Source: Brevundimonas sp.
GTDB lineage: Bacteria > Pseudomonadota > Alphaproteobacteria > Caulobacterales > Caulobacteraceae
Assembly (NCBI GenBank): GCA_003248965.1
Contig: QFQU01000011.1
Location: 138,777 to 202,776, forward strand
Direction: 5' to 3'
Length of the DNA stretch: 64,000 bases
Both the position numbers and the translations under genes were made by a program. The notes beneath the pieces were generated by a model. The model had not been told where the DNA came from and searched no databases. It worked only from the letters and a program-made list of their open reading frames with translations. Below are positions 1 through 8,007 of the stretch, one piece after another; within the stretch, counting starts at the first letter, position 1; every line of letters starts with the position of its first letter.

Positions 1-1
1 T

Positions 2-631
2 CCCTCGCCCGAGATGCGGGACTATGGGGCGATCTACAGCCCGCACGGCCTCCTGGCGCCCGTGTCCCCCTACGAGCTGAAGGCCGGGGCCGTCATCCCG
101 GGCGTCTTGCTGACAGCGGTCGATACGTCCCGTCCCGGTCCCGTCGTGGCCACGGTCAGCCAGAATGTGTTCGATTCCATCACCGGACGTCATCTCGTCG
201 TTCCGCAGGGGACGCGGCTGATCGGACGCCACGAAGGCGAGAGCGCCCATGGCGATCGCCGGGCCTTCCTGGTCTGGGACCGGCTGATCCTTCCCAACGG
301 CAAGAGCCTGATCCTCTCGGAGGAGCCCGGCGTCGATGCGCAGGGCTCCGTCGGGGTCCGCGGCGAGGTCGATCGGCGTCTCTGGCCGCTCGGCGTCGCG
401 ACGCTCTTCGCCGGCGCCATCACCACCCTCGGCGAGCTGGCGCGGGGCGGATCAGATGATCGATCGTTCGCCGCCAGTGCCGGGAGCGCCGCGTCCATTG
501 AGGCCTCCCAGGTCGGGGGACGGCTCATCGACCGCGAGCTCACGGTTCAGCCGTCCATCCGCGTCCGGGCGGGCGCGCCGGTCCGGGTGATGATCACCCG
601 CGATCTCATTCTGGAGCCCTATCGCCGATGA
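2..631 (+). CDS. VirB10/TrbI-like conjugation protein, C-terminal part
   Basis: This is the C-terminal portion of a type IV secretion core-complex protein; the reading frame is open to the left edge, so the start lies outside the window. VirB10/TrbI proteins span the inner membrane and form the outer-membrane cap of the conjugation channel. Visible family features are the stretch AVIPGVLLTAVDTSRPGPVVA, split by no gap, the VPQGTRLIGRH strand and the hydrophobic segment around residues 130-145, which corresponds to the antenna region before the C-terminal beta strands. It ends in an ATGA overlap with the TraF-like gene, which indicates a conjugation operon. The family assignment is firm; whether it is TrbI or VirB10 proper cannot be settled from this fragment. 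Confidence 0.85.
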   Translation, partial: PSPEMRDYGAIYSPHGLLAPVSPYELKAGAVIPGVLLTAVDTSRPGPVVATVSQNVFDSITGRHLVVPQGTRLIGRHEGESAHGDRRAFLVWDRLILPNGKSLILSEEPGVDAQGSVGVRGEVDRRLWPLGVATLFAGAITTLGELARGGSDDRSFAASAGSAASIEASQVGGRLIDRELTVQPSIRVRAGAPVRVMITRDLILEPYRR

Positions 632-1131
632 CCCGTCTCCCTCGCCTTCTCACGGCGGCCATGGTGCCCGCCGTCGGCCTCCTGGCGTTCGGCGCGATCG
701 GGGGACAACGGCCCGCGCTCGCGCTGATCAATGAAAGCCCGAGCCTGCCCAAGGGCGTCTATGTCCGCACGGCGGCCGCCGAAATCTCCCGGGGCGAAGT
801 CGTCGCCATTCGCCAGCCAGCCGTCGTGCGTCCCTATCTGGCGCGTCAGGGCATGCCGCCCGAGGTGCGCCTGATCAAACGGGTGGCGGCGACGGGGGGC
901 GATGCCGTCTGCTCGGACGGCCGCTGGATGATCGCCCCGATGCGCACCGTCCGGATCCACGACAGGGACCGCAACGGCGCGCCTCTCCCGGCCTGGCGGG
1001 GCTGCCGCAGGCTCGCCGCCGACGAACGACTGCTGCTCGGCGACACGCCGTCCAGCCTGGACAGTCGGTACTTCGGGCCGGTCACGACCGCCCAGATCGA
1101 GGGCGTCTATCGGGAGGCCCTGACATGGTGA
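628..1131 (+). CDS. traF: TraF-type conjugal transfer peptidase (S26 family)
   Basis: A 167-residue membrane-anchored serine peptidase of the S26/TraF family, which matures (and in RP4 cyclises) pilin or processes mating-channel components at the periplasmic face of the inner membrane. There is one N-terminal hydrophobic segment (about residues 9-26). The probable nucleophile is Ser39 in NESPSLPKG and the general base Lys84 in RLIKRVAATGGD, the usual Ser/Lys dyad spacing. The length is normal for TraF and short for a general signal peptidase I. The start codon overlaps the stop of the VirB10/TrbI-like gene (ATGA) and its end overlaps the lytic transglycosylase gene, so the three are probably translated in concert. 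Confidence 0.88.
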   Translation: MTRLPRLLTAAMVPAVGLLAFGAIGGQRPALALINESPSLPKGVYVRTAAAEISRGEVVAIRQPAVVRPYLARQGMPPEVRLIKRVAATGGDAVCSDGRWMIAPMRTVRIHDRDRNGAPLPAWRGCRRLAADERLLLGDTPSSLDSRYFGPVTTAQIEGVYREALTW

Positions 1132-1736
1132 AACGCAGCCTTCCGATCGCCGCCCTCGCCGTCCTCGCGGCGACGTCGCCGGCCGCCGCCCAGACACGCA
1201 TCGACTGGCGTCCCGCCGGCGGGGACCTGTTCGTCGGCGCCGCCGTGGACGCGACGACGCCCGACGTCGCCGGTGTGGAAGCGGTCCGTCTCGCGGATCT
1301 GGACCAGCCTTTCGCCGAGGCCATCGCTGAAGCGGCCGACCGACACGGCCTGGACCGCAAGCTGCTCCACGCCCTGGTCGTGGTGGAAAGCGCCTACCGC
1401 CCCCAGGCCTGCTCCCACGCGGGCGCCTGCGGCCTGACCCAGCTGATGCCGGGCACCGCCGCCGACCTTGGCGTTCGGGACCGGTTCGATCCCTATGAGA
1501 ACCTGCGCGGCGGCGCCGACTACCTCGCCCGCCAGATCCTCCGCTTCGGCGATCTGCGCCTGGCCCTCGCGGCCTATAACTCCGGTCCCGATCGGGTCGC
1601 CAGACTGGGCCGGATCCCGAACATCACCGAAACGCAGAACTACGTCGTGACCGTGATCAACTGCTACCTGGCGCTAACGGCGGGTCGCGGGGTCCGGTCG
1701 TCGCGGGAATGCACTCCGGCGGAGGCCGCGCTATGA
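1125..1736 (+). CDS. lytic transglycosylase of a conjugation system
   Basis: A 203-residue exported SLT-family lytic transglycosylase that opens peptidoglycan for assembly of the mating channel (VirB1/TrbN role). It has a signal peptide ending near AAAQ (residues 1-23). The catalytic Glu is probably E88 in VVVESAY, followed by the GLTQLMPGT motif (103-111) and the AAYNSGP motif, all standard for goose-lysozyme-like transglycosylases. It overlaps the upstream TraF-type gene by a few bases and the next gene by ATGA. The conjugation role is inferred from these neighbours; the enzyme family is clear from the motifs. Confidence 0.88.
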   Translation: MVKRSLPIAALAVLAATSPAAAQTRIDWRPAGGDLFVGAAVDATTPDVAGVEAVRLADLDQPFAEAIAEAADRHGLDRKLLHALVVVESAYRPQACSHAGACGLTQLMPGTAADLGVRDRFDPYENLRGGADYLARQILRFGDLRLALAAYNSGPDRVARLGRIPNITETQNYVVTVINCYLALTAGRGVRSSRECTPAEAAL

Positions 1737-2041
1737 CCTTCGCGACGGAGCCCCGCGACGGCGCGGATCAAGCGCCCGAGACGGCGGAGACCTTGCTGAC
1801 GCGGGCGGAGGCCTCGGCCTTTCTGGAGGGCAGGGGCATCCGGATGAAGCCGACGACCCTGGCGCGGGCCTATTCGACCGGCTCGGGCGGACCGCCCTGC
1901 CGTCACATCCGGAACAAGCCCTTCTACCCTCTCGACCTGCTCGAAGCCTGGGCCCGGTCCCAGATCACAGCGCCGGTCGCGTCCTCCAGCGAACGTCAGC
2001 GCCTTCGGCGCGAGGCCCGCAGCCGGGAGGCCGCATCATGA
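1733..2041 (+). CDS. small helix-turn-helix DNA-binding protein
   Basis: A 102-residue protein whose middle resembles an excisionase/MerR-like winged helix: TLLTRAEASAFLE, then a segment naming a third helix and ending in KPFYPLDLLEAWARS, the typical 'fix the residue, read the column' wing of AlpA/Xis-like proteins. The start was placed at 1733 because ATGA overlaps the stop of the transglycosylase; an upstream ATG at 1709 would lie inside that gene. It ends overlapping the next small gene. It is probably a regulator or accessory DNA-binding factor of the mobile element; the target is unknown. Confidence 0.6.
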   Translation: MTFATEPRDGADQAPETAETLLTRAEASAFLEGRGIRMKPTTLARAYSTGSGGPPCRHIRNKPFYPLDLLEAWARSQITAPVASSSERQRLRREARSREAAS

Positions 2042-2223
2042 CCTCCCAACGCCCCAGCCTGGAGGCCCTGCTGAACGACCCCTCGGTCAGCTACCCGCTC
2101 AAGGCCGTCCTGCTGGTCTGGTGGAGTCGCGACCCGCTCGATGCGGCGAACGACGCCGCGGCCCTCGCCACGGTCATGGGCGACCGCGCGGTCTCGCTCC
2201 TGGAGCAGCGTCATGGCCCATGA
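2038..2223 (+). CDS. hypothetical 61-residue protein
   Basis: A short acidic-to-neutral protein (MTSQRPSLEALLNDP at the start) that I do not recognise. It starts in an ATGA overlap with the upstream HTH gene and its 3' end overlaps the start of the AlpA-like gene. This tight stacking and its high-GC third positions argue that it is a real member of the small-gene string at the end of the transfer operon. The sequence PLKAVLLVWWSRDPLDAANDA suggests a compact helical protein with no membrane segment long enough to span. Confidence 0.5.
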   Translation: MTSQRPSLEALLNDPSVSYPLKAVLLVWWSRDPLDAANDAAALATVMGDRAVSLLEQRHGP

Positions 2224-2578
2224 GCGAGGGCTGGACCGGTTTCTCGGCTGGCGTCAGGTCCGCGACCTCACGGGGCTCGGCCGCACGACGGCGTGGCGGA
2301 TGCGTCAGGCCGGGGATTTCCCCGACCCGGTGCCGATTTCACCCGGCCGGGTGGCCTGGCGAGAACGCGACATCGCCGCCTGGAACGAGAGCCGGGGCGC
2401 CCCGATCCCGACCCGGCGGGCCGCGGCCAAGCCGCGCCCTTCGGAAGTCCGCGTCATCGATACGGCGACCCCTGAACCGGCGCCCTCTGCGGCGATGGCG
2501 TCGCCCCATCCCAGACACCGTCCCGCGCGGCGACCGCGATCAACCCTTGCCGAGGGTCAGCTCGGCTTCGACTTCTAG
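2213..2578 (+). CDS. AlpA-family phage/island regulatory protein
   Basis: A 121-residue protein with an N-terminal AlpA/MerR-like helix-turn-helix: FLGWRQVRDLTGLGRTTAWR is the recognition helix and PVPISPGRVAWRERDIAAW the wing. AlpA proteins typically activate excision or other genes of prophages and integrative elements. The start was set at ATG 2213, which overlaps the end of the preceding gene; a longer frame back to 2141 reads only Arg/Ser-rich shadow sequence. The C-terminal 60 residues are Pro/Arg-rich and probably disordered. Its place at the end of the transfer genes suggests control of the element. Confidence 0.75.
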   Translation: MAHERGLDRFLGWRQVRDLTGLGRTTAWRMRQAGDFPDPVPISPGRVAWRERDIAAWNESRGAPIPTRRAAAKPRPSEVRVIDTATPEPAPSAAMASPHPRHRPARRPRSTLAEGQLGFDF

Positions 2579-2625
2579 GACTGATGCGGGCAGTCAGCAC
2601 GGTTTCGATGTGTGGTGTCCCGCCA

Positions 2626-2711
2626 TTTCCCGATTTACCGGCCTACTCTCGCATTGGCGCTGACAGCTCGGCTTGAAAGGCCTAACTATCGCGTATGTGA
2701 AATACGGGAAA
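2626..2711 (+). promoter_or_regulatory. candidate HipA operator (inverted half-sites)
   Basis: TTTCCCGATTT at 2626-2636 and AAATACGGGAAA at 2700-2711 form an imperfect inverted pair about 63 bp apart in front of the HipA-fusion gene. The second copy ends 3 bp before ATG 2715. Such paired sites fit autoregulation by an antitoxin-type DNA-binding domain. The placement is also an argument against starting the gene at TTG 2673, since the second half-site would then be coding. Confidence 0.4.
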
Positions 2712-2714
2712 GTT

Positions 2715-4547
2715 ATGGCGCTACATCTGGTAGGAGAGACGATTGACCGGGCGCGTGCCCACGCCGCCGCTCGCTCGGGCAACCTCGTGGCCCTGGTCCG
2801 TGGCGTTTATGTGGACGCAGCCGACGACGTCGATGCCGTGATCATGGCGCACGCGGTGCGGATCGCCGCCTATCTTTATCCCCGCGCCTATCTGTCCGGC
2901 GCCTCGGCTCTCCTGTTGGCGCCCACATTGGACGGCCGCCTGTTTTTGAGCGGGCGTCGCAACCAGCGAACACGGATTCGGGGTCTGGAGATTATCCAGA
3001 ACCAAGGGCCGGATGCTCCGTCCACGGTTCCCGCCATCGTCGCTGACGCGATGGGCGAAATTCACATGACGGCCTCGTCCCCCCGCCAGCGTTTTCTGGA
3101 GGCCTTCCGCATCCGCAGCGAGCATGCCGGTGCGATCGACCCCCTCATGCGTCGCCGGATGGCGGAGCGTCTGATCGAAGAATACGGCGACGCGCGCCAG
3201 GCTGCGGACGCCGTATGGGTGCTTGGGCGTCTAATCCGCTGGACTCGCGAAGCCGAGGCCGCCGAACGCTTTCTCGACGCCGCCCATCCGGCCCAGGCCC
3301 CCGCGAATGCGGCCCGGGTGGGTCTGACGGTGGCCTGGCACGGCGCGCCCGTCGGCGAGCTGACCCACGACGGTGTCGAGTGGCGCTGGGCCGCCACCGC
3401 CAAGGGCCAGCCGCCCCTGGTGCGGCCGACCCGCCCCGGCAGCCTTCCCCCCTTCATCGAATCCCTGCTGCCGGAAGGCTGGCTGGCCGAGATTCTGGAC
3501 GCTCGCGACGAGCGTGAGCTCCTGCGAACGGGCCGGCGCTACATGTCGAACATCGCCATCGTCTCCGACCCGGCCGAGCTGGCTGAAGTAACCCCGGACG
3601 TGCTTCAGGGCCGTCTGGCGCAGCACATCGACGACGGGGTCTTCACCGGCCGCTACGAGGGCCCGACACGTCGATCCCTCGAAGAGAGCTTCCAGGCCAA
3701 TCTGGCCAAGCTGTTCGCCTCCCGCGACACGCCGCGTCTCTCCGGAATCCAGATCAAGGCGCCGATGTGCCTGACGACGGGCGGCGAGCTCATCCCGTCA
3801 ACGGGGGCGCCCTTCACCCATATCCTGAAGCCGGCGGGCACCAACGGCTTCGAAGACCTGCCGATCGTCGAATGGATGGGGTTGGCGCTCGCCCGCGCCG
3901 CCGGTTTCGAAACACCCGACGCCGCTCTTGTCCCCATGCCGGACGGCATGCGCCCGGCCCTTGTGGTCGAGCGGTTCGACATCCGCCGCACGGACAACGA
4001 CGCGCGCCGATATGCGCTGGAGGATTTCTGCTCAATCCTCGAACTGCCGCCCCTGCGCAAGTACGAGGGCTCCATCGAACGCACGGCGCGTGGACTGCGC
4101 CCCCTGTCGACACAACCGGCCCAGGACCTGGAAATCCTTTACCGGCGGGCGGTTTTCGCCTGGCTCATCGCAGACGGAGATATGCACCTGAAGAACCTGG
4201 CCCTGCTGAAGATCGCCGACCCCGGCAGCGAGCATTTCGACGAGGTGCGCTTCGCCCCGGTCTATGACGCCGTCACCACGCGGATCTTCCCTGGCCTGGA
4301 CAACGATCAGATGGCCCTGACCCTCAACGGCAAACGGGACCGTCTGACCCCCGAGGATTTCCAGGCGCTCGCCCGAACCATAGACCTTCCGGTCGCTCGG
4401 GCCGCGCAACTGACCGCCGACTGCGCCCGGCGCACGGTGGACGGACTGCAAGCCCTGCCGGTGCCGGAACGGATCGCCCCCGGCGCGGATCGTATCCGAG
4501 ACCGGATTTCCGACATCGTCCGCCAGCGCGCGGAGCCTTTCGTTTAG
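2715..4547 (+). CDS. HipA-family kinase toxin fused to AbiEi-like antitoxin domain
   Basis: A 610-residue protein with two parts. Residues about 1-190 look like an AbiEi-type winged-helix antitoxin/regulator (LVALVRGVYVD, then YLSGASALLLAPT). The remainder is a HipA-like Ser/Thr kinase: N-terminal subdomain with FIESLLPEGW, ATP-binding strand HILKPAG, VERFD, catalytic loop DGDMHLKN at about residues 487-494 and the metal-binding Asp518 in VYDAV. HipA kinases halt growth by phosphorylating translation factors such as glutamyl-tRNA synthetase. No separate hipB lies beside it, so the fused N-terminus may replace the antitoxin. ATG 2715 was chosen over TTG 2673 because of the operator-like repeats. 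The kinase assignment is firm; the antitoxin function of the N-terminus is inferred. Confidence 0.85.
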   Translation: MALHLVGETIDRARAHAAARSGNLVALVRGVYVDAADDVDAVIMAHAVRIAAYLYPRAYLSGASALLLAPTLDGRLFLSGRRNQRTRIRGLEIIQNQGPDAPSTVPAIVADAMGEIHMTASSPRQRFLEAFRIRSEHAGAIDPLMRRRMAERLIEEYGDARQAADAVWVLGRLIRWTREAEAAERFLDAAHPAQAPANAARVGLTVAWHGAPVGELTHDGVEWRWAATAKGQPPLVRPTRPGSLPPFIESLLPEGWLAEILDARDERELLRTGRRYMSNIAIVSDPAELAEVTPDVLQGRLAQHIDDGVFTGRYEGPTRRSLEESFQANLAKLFASRDTPRLSGIQIKAPMCLTTGGELIPSTGAPFTHILKPAGTNGFEDLPIVEWMGLALARAAGFETPDAALVPMPDGMRPALVVERFDIRRTDNDARRYALEDFCSILELPPLRKYEGSIERTARGLRPLSTQPAQDLEILYRRAVFAWLIADGDMHLKNLALLKIADPGSEHFDEVRFAPVYDAVTTRIFPGLDNDQMALTLNGKRDRLTPEDFQALARTIDLPVARAAQLTADCARRTVDGLQALPVPERIAPGADRIRDRISDIVRQRAEPFV

Positions 4548-4564
4548 GGCCCAGCTAAACCAAT

Positions 4565-4590
4565 GGCGTCGCGCTGCAGGAGACGACGCC
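4565..4590 (+). terminator. hairpin after the HipA-fusion gene
   Basis: GGCGTCG (4565-4571) and CGACGCC (4584-4590) form a perfect 7-bp stem 17 bases after the stop codon. There is no T-run, so it may be a weak or Rho-assisted terminator. Confidence 0.4.
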
Positions 4591-4650
4591 AGATTCCGGT
4601 TCGCCATGAAAGGCCCGTCGCCTAAGCTGCGGTAGCCCGGTGCGGCCCAC

Positions 4651-4715
4651 GCGTATGTCCAGGCTTCGGCTAAAGGCGTGGGCGCATGCGAATCTCACAT
4701 GTTCTCAACGCCCGG
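4651..4715 (+). repeat. left copy of island-flanking direct repeat
   Basis: Three blocks, GCGTATGTCCAGGC, GCTAAAGGCGT-GGCGCATGC and TCTCAAC-CCCGG, occur here and again in the same order and orientation at 15126-15205. This copy is shorter by about 20 bases between blocks one and two. Read on the - strand, the right copy is open (GVETM, EAWTYA) while this copy carries a stop and frame changes, so it looks like a decayed fragment of the same gene end. The remaining bases from 4591 to 5023 show no gene; an ACCGG/CCGGT palindrome sits near 4743-4757. Confidence 0.6.
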
Positions 4716-5023
4716 CGCACATTTCAGCGGCAGCTTTGTAGTGACCGGCTTTACCGGTATGGACACGTCATGGCGTTATCCTAATTCGCACCTGAGCCAA
4801 TCTTGGTGGAAGTGCACGGGACTGAGAGGGGATCATAACTCTCTCGCCGTCGCCGAGGATCTTGGATCCGTTGAAACCGGGCACTGGGGACATGGGGCCT
4901 TGGAGCCTTGGGGCCGACGCAGTTGAGCCCTCAACTCCGTCGGCGGTAAACGAAGATGACGCGACTATGTATCGGGCTGGTGCGCGCTGCATCCGCCCCT
5001 TATCCGTGCCGGGAGCTCAGCCG

Positions 5024-5569
5024 ATGAAATCCTTCGCGCAGGCGCTTCATTCGGACGACCGATACAGGATCATGATGATCGACGATCCCGTTGCTGGGCT
5101 CCGACCGATCACCTTCGAAGATCACCACGGGATGGTCGCGCGTCTCCGACTTCCGATCACGGCCCCCGAAGCCATCCAGCGCCTCTACGGCCGCGCGCTT
5201 CATGCCCTTCTGTATGGCTGGTTCGACTATGAGTTGATGGTAGTGGCCTGCGGACAGGCGCTGGCCACGCTCGAGTTCTCACTCAAGATGCGGTTGGGCA
5301 AGTCCGCCTTGAAGCTGAGCGGCTTGAAGCCAAGGCTGGACCATGCGGTGAAACACGGCCTCATCGCTGCGCCAAGCCCAAGCGCTTGGGGAGACGACCA
5401 TGCCCTGTTGGCCTCGATCCGCAACGAGATCGCTCACGGAAGCGATCATGTTTACCCGCCGAACATGGCGGAGGTCATTTTCGATAGGTGTCGCGTTCTG
5501 ATATGCGAGGTCTACGGGCTCCCTGAATCCGCGGAAGGGTCGACCCTTATTGACGCCTCCGCGCCATAA
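5024..5569 (+). CDS. small HEPN-like protein (RNEIAH motif)
   Basis: A 181-residue all-helical protein that I cannot assign to a named family. Its C-terminal helix carries RNEIAH (Arg133-His138), an R-X4-H signature of HEPN ribonucleases, in the context LLASIRNEIAHGSD, which is typical of HEPN proteins found in defence loci. The frame is open further upstream to 4862, but the codons there look non-coding; ATG 5024 was chosen. It faces the helicase of the Shango-type operon and lies inside the repeat-bracketed island. An RNase function is inferred only from the motif; it could be an inactive regulatory HEPN. Confidence 0.6.
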   Translation: MKSFAQALHSDDRYRIMMIDDPVAGLRPITFEDHHGMVARLRLPITAPEAIQRLYGRALHALLYGWFDYELMVVACGQALATLEFSLKMRLGKSALKLSGLKPRLDHAVKHGLIAAPSPSAWGDDHALLASIRNEIAHGSDHVYPPNMAEVIFDRCRVLICEVYGLPESAEGSTLIDASAP

Positions 5570-5589
5570 GTTCGATCTAGATCTCAATG

Positions 5590-5745
5590 TCATTCGGCAT
5601 GATGTTGTCGCAAGGTGCCTCGACAAATCCACTTTCGGATAAAGCGCAGATACGCCTCGCCTTCGAAATCCCGGGAGCTGGAAGTTGGGTCAAGGGGCAG
5701 GATCACGACACCGTTGTCGTGTGAGAGCGCTTTGATCCGCGTCAT
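5590..5745 (-). CDS. possible 51-residue protein downstream of the helicase gene
   Basis: A short open frame beginning MTRIKALSHDNGVV and containing SRDFEGEAYLRFIRKWI, 24 bases downstream of the helicase stop and on the same strand. It is too short for usual ORF cut-offs. Its third codon positions are GC-rich, as in real genes here. It could be a small fourth gene of the operon or a frameshifted remnant of the helicase C-terminus. I do not recognise it. Confidence 0.3.
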   Translation of the reverse strand: MTRIKALSHDNGVVILPLDPTSSSRDFEGEAYLRFIRKWICRGTLRQHHAE

Positions 5746-5769
5746 CAACGCCAAGGCGACCGACTTCGC

Positions 5770-8007
5770 TCAGCACAGATCGGGATATGTCTTTCCCTGA
5801 AGGAGATTGGCCGATTGAGAGACAGAACCGGCCCAGCTGCTCAAACAGCCGACCGCGCCCTTATGTCGTCGCGCCCAAAGTCTGCGCAACAACGAGGGAG
5901 GGGCGAACATGTCGTACTTGGCCTTCTGCAGGTTTGCGACGAACTCACTGAGATCATCCGCTGCCACGTCTCCCGGCAACTTTTTGATAAAAGCCGCCAC
6001 CTCCAACGGGGTGGCGTCGGAGACCGTCACGCCCAAGTCGTGGGCCTCGCAGTCGAGTCCGGCCGCCGTCAGACAGACCGCGAGGACATCGTTCATCGCT
6101 GTGCCCCTCCACGTGAAGATGTGGGTGTCGGCACCGCTGGCGACCAGTGCGTTTTCCGCCAGATCGAGCGCGTGGAATACTGCCCGCCCTTCCTGCAAAA
6201 GCTGCACGGCCGTCTCGTCCAGGAAGGCAGGGAGATCGTCGTCCAGATAGACGGCGCGGATTTCCGCCGCGAGCCTGTCGTCGATCGGCTCGACCGACTG
6301 CCGGTCGAACTTCGGCAATCGCCCGGCGGGATGCGGCGTGACCGTGAGCACCTTGGCTCGATCATCGACGTCCGCGACCCGCCAACGGCGTCCCGCGAAG
6401 GCCAGAAGACTGCCCACTGCCAGGACATTGGAGATTGGGATGGAGCCAAGGGCGCGTGTACCGTGGATCAGCCTCCACTCCTGGTCCGTCTCGAACACGG
6501 CATAGAAGTCGCGGGCAGCGGTAAGCTCCTCGCCTGTTGCGGCGAGCATCAGCGTTCCATCCGGAGCCTGTTCGATCAATCCAACCTCCGGTGCCGCGAT
6601 CCATCGCAGCAACTCGACGAAATCGCCGGGCGTCAGAGCCGCCAGAGGTCCAGCTGCGCAGAGGGTTTTATAGAGGGCGTCAGCCCGCGCACCGCCCTGC
6701 TCAGTGATGATTGAGAGTATCTGATGGATCGCTACAGTAACGACCGCCGGATCGTCGCCGGGCGTCTCGACGAAGCGACTGAGGAGAAGGCGGACAGCCG
6801 CGACCGCCCGGACGACCTGGGGCCTAAGGCGGTCGATTGGGTCCGAGACACGACCGAGGTGTCGCTCCCGCGTATAGATGCGGAGAATCGCAGGTGTGTC
6901 CTTGCGCCGCCCGCTTCGGCCGAGCCTTTGGCGCAGCGAGGCCAGGGATCGAGGCGCGCCGAGCTGAGCCACCGATTTGACAGATCCGAGGTCGATGCCG
7001 AGTTCCAAGGTCGTGGTGGCGATCGCCGTCGTCGGCAGGGTTCCCGCCTTCAGGCGGGTTTCGAGCTCCTCACGCAGTTCCTTGGACAGGCTGCCGTGGT
7101 GGGGGAAGAACTCATTGGGCACGCCCGCCCTCTCGGACCGGCGCAGGAGGCGGTCCGAGAGGGCCTCGACGTTGCGGCGCGAGCCTCCGAAGAACAGGGC
7201 GTTGTCGCCCCGAAGAACGGAGAAGGCATGGTCCGCGATCCGGTCGAGGGCCTCGTCGCCGCCATCGATTTCCAGATTGTCGCCTGACGGGCTGCTTTCG
7301 GCTGGCTCGAGATAACCCCGGACCTGAAGCCTCAATTCGGGCGCGGCGCCTTCCGGCTGGATAATCTCCACCGACGTGGGGGCCTGCGCGTTCAGCCAGG
7401 CGGCCGCGACGCCCATGTCGCCCAAGGTAGCGGACAGGCCGATCCGCCTGGGCCGGCGCGCCGACATGAGCTCGAGCCGACGCAGCAGGCTAAACAGATG
7501 GAGGCCGCGCGGCCCCTGAAGAAAGGCATGCAGTTCGTCGACGATGATGGCGTCCAGAGATCCCAGAAGCCGGCGCGCATCCGTCGAGCGGCGAAGAAGA
7601 AGCGCCTCGATCGATTCTGGCGTGATCATCACTACGCCGCGAGGCTGTTTCAACACTCGTTGCTTGGGGCCTTGGGGCGCATCACCATGCCAGCGAACGA
7701 GGCCGATGCCCATGCGCTCGCACAGAAGGTCCAGCCGCCGGTGCTGATCGTTGATCAGGGCCTTTAGCGGCGCAACATAGAGGACCGATACACCGGTCTC
7801 CTCTCGCGCGGCCGCCTGCGTGAGGAGTGGCAGGAAGGCGGCTTCCGTCTTGCCGGCCGCAGTCGCCGCCGCGATCACGACGTCCCTATCGTTTCCAAGG
7901 ATCGTCCGGATCGCCTCGTCCTGCACCGGCCGCAGTTCGCTCCAACCTTCGTCGCGTATCCAGCGGCGAACGTCGGGATGCAGCCGATCGAAACTCGTCT
8001 CGGTCAA
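5770..8007 (-). CDS. sngC: DEAD/DEAH-box helicase of a Shango-type defence operon
   Basis: A 745-residue superfamily 2 helicase. The Q-like entry LRPVQDEAI is followed by motif I ATAAGKTEAAF (Lys53), motif Ia VAPLKALIND, motif II VDELH, motif III LSATLGD, and in the second RecA domain TTTLELGIDLG and motif VI QRLGRSGRRKD. The layout resembles Lhr-like helicases found in defence loci. The last 250 residues have no motif I recognise. ATG 8007 overlaps the ATPase stop as ATGA. A TerB-domain protein, a DUF2791/BrxD-like ATPase and a helicase in this order match my recollection of the three-gene Shango anti-phage system. The family is certain; the system name is inferred from gene content. Confidence 0.85.
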   Translation of the reverse strand: MTETSFDRLHPDVRRWIRDEGWSELRPVQDEAIRTILGNDRDVVIAAATAAGKTEAAFLPLLTQAAAREETGVSVLYVAPLKALINDQHRRLDLLCERMGIGLVRWHGDAPQGPKQRVLKQPRGVVMITPESIEALLLRRSTDARRLLGSLDAIIVDELHAFLQGPRGLHLFSLLRRLELMSARRPRRIGLSATLGDMGVAAAWLNAQAPTSVEIIQPEGAAPELRLQVRGYLEPAESSPSGDNLEIDGGDEALDRIADHAFSVLRGDNALFFGGSRRNVEALSDRLLRRSERAGVPNEFFPHHGSLSKELREELETRLKAGTLPTTAIATTTLELGIDLGSVKSVAQLGAPRSLASLRQRLGRSGRRKDTPAILRIYTRERHLGRVSDPIDRLRPQVVRAVAAVRLLLSRFVETPGDDPAVVTVAIHQILSIITEQGGARADALYKTLCAAGPLAALTPGDFVELLRWIAAPEVGLIEQAPDGTLMLAATGEELTAARDFYAVFETDQEWRLIHGTRALGSIPISNVLAVGSLLAFAGRRWRVADVDDRAKVLTVTPHPAGRLPKFDRQSVEPIDDRLAAEIRAVYLDDDLPAFLDETAVQLLQEGRAVFHALDLAENALVASGADTHIFTWRGTAMNDVLAVCLTAAGLDCEAHDLGVTVSDATPLEVAAFIKKLPGDVAADDLSEFVANLQKAKYDMFAPPSLLRRLWARRHKGAVGCLSSWAGSVSQSANLLQGKTYPDLC

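Noticed and set aside
4651..4715. tmRNA or tRNA remnant as source of the flanking repeats
   Set aside because: No CCA-ending acceptor stem or tag-coding segment; the right copy reads as a protein end instead.
5815..6714. 299-residue + strand frame
   Set aside because: It is antisense to the helicase gene and rich in Arg/Gln/His as a shadow.
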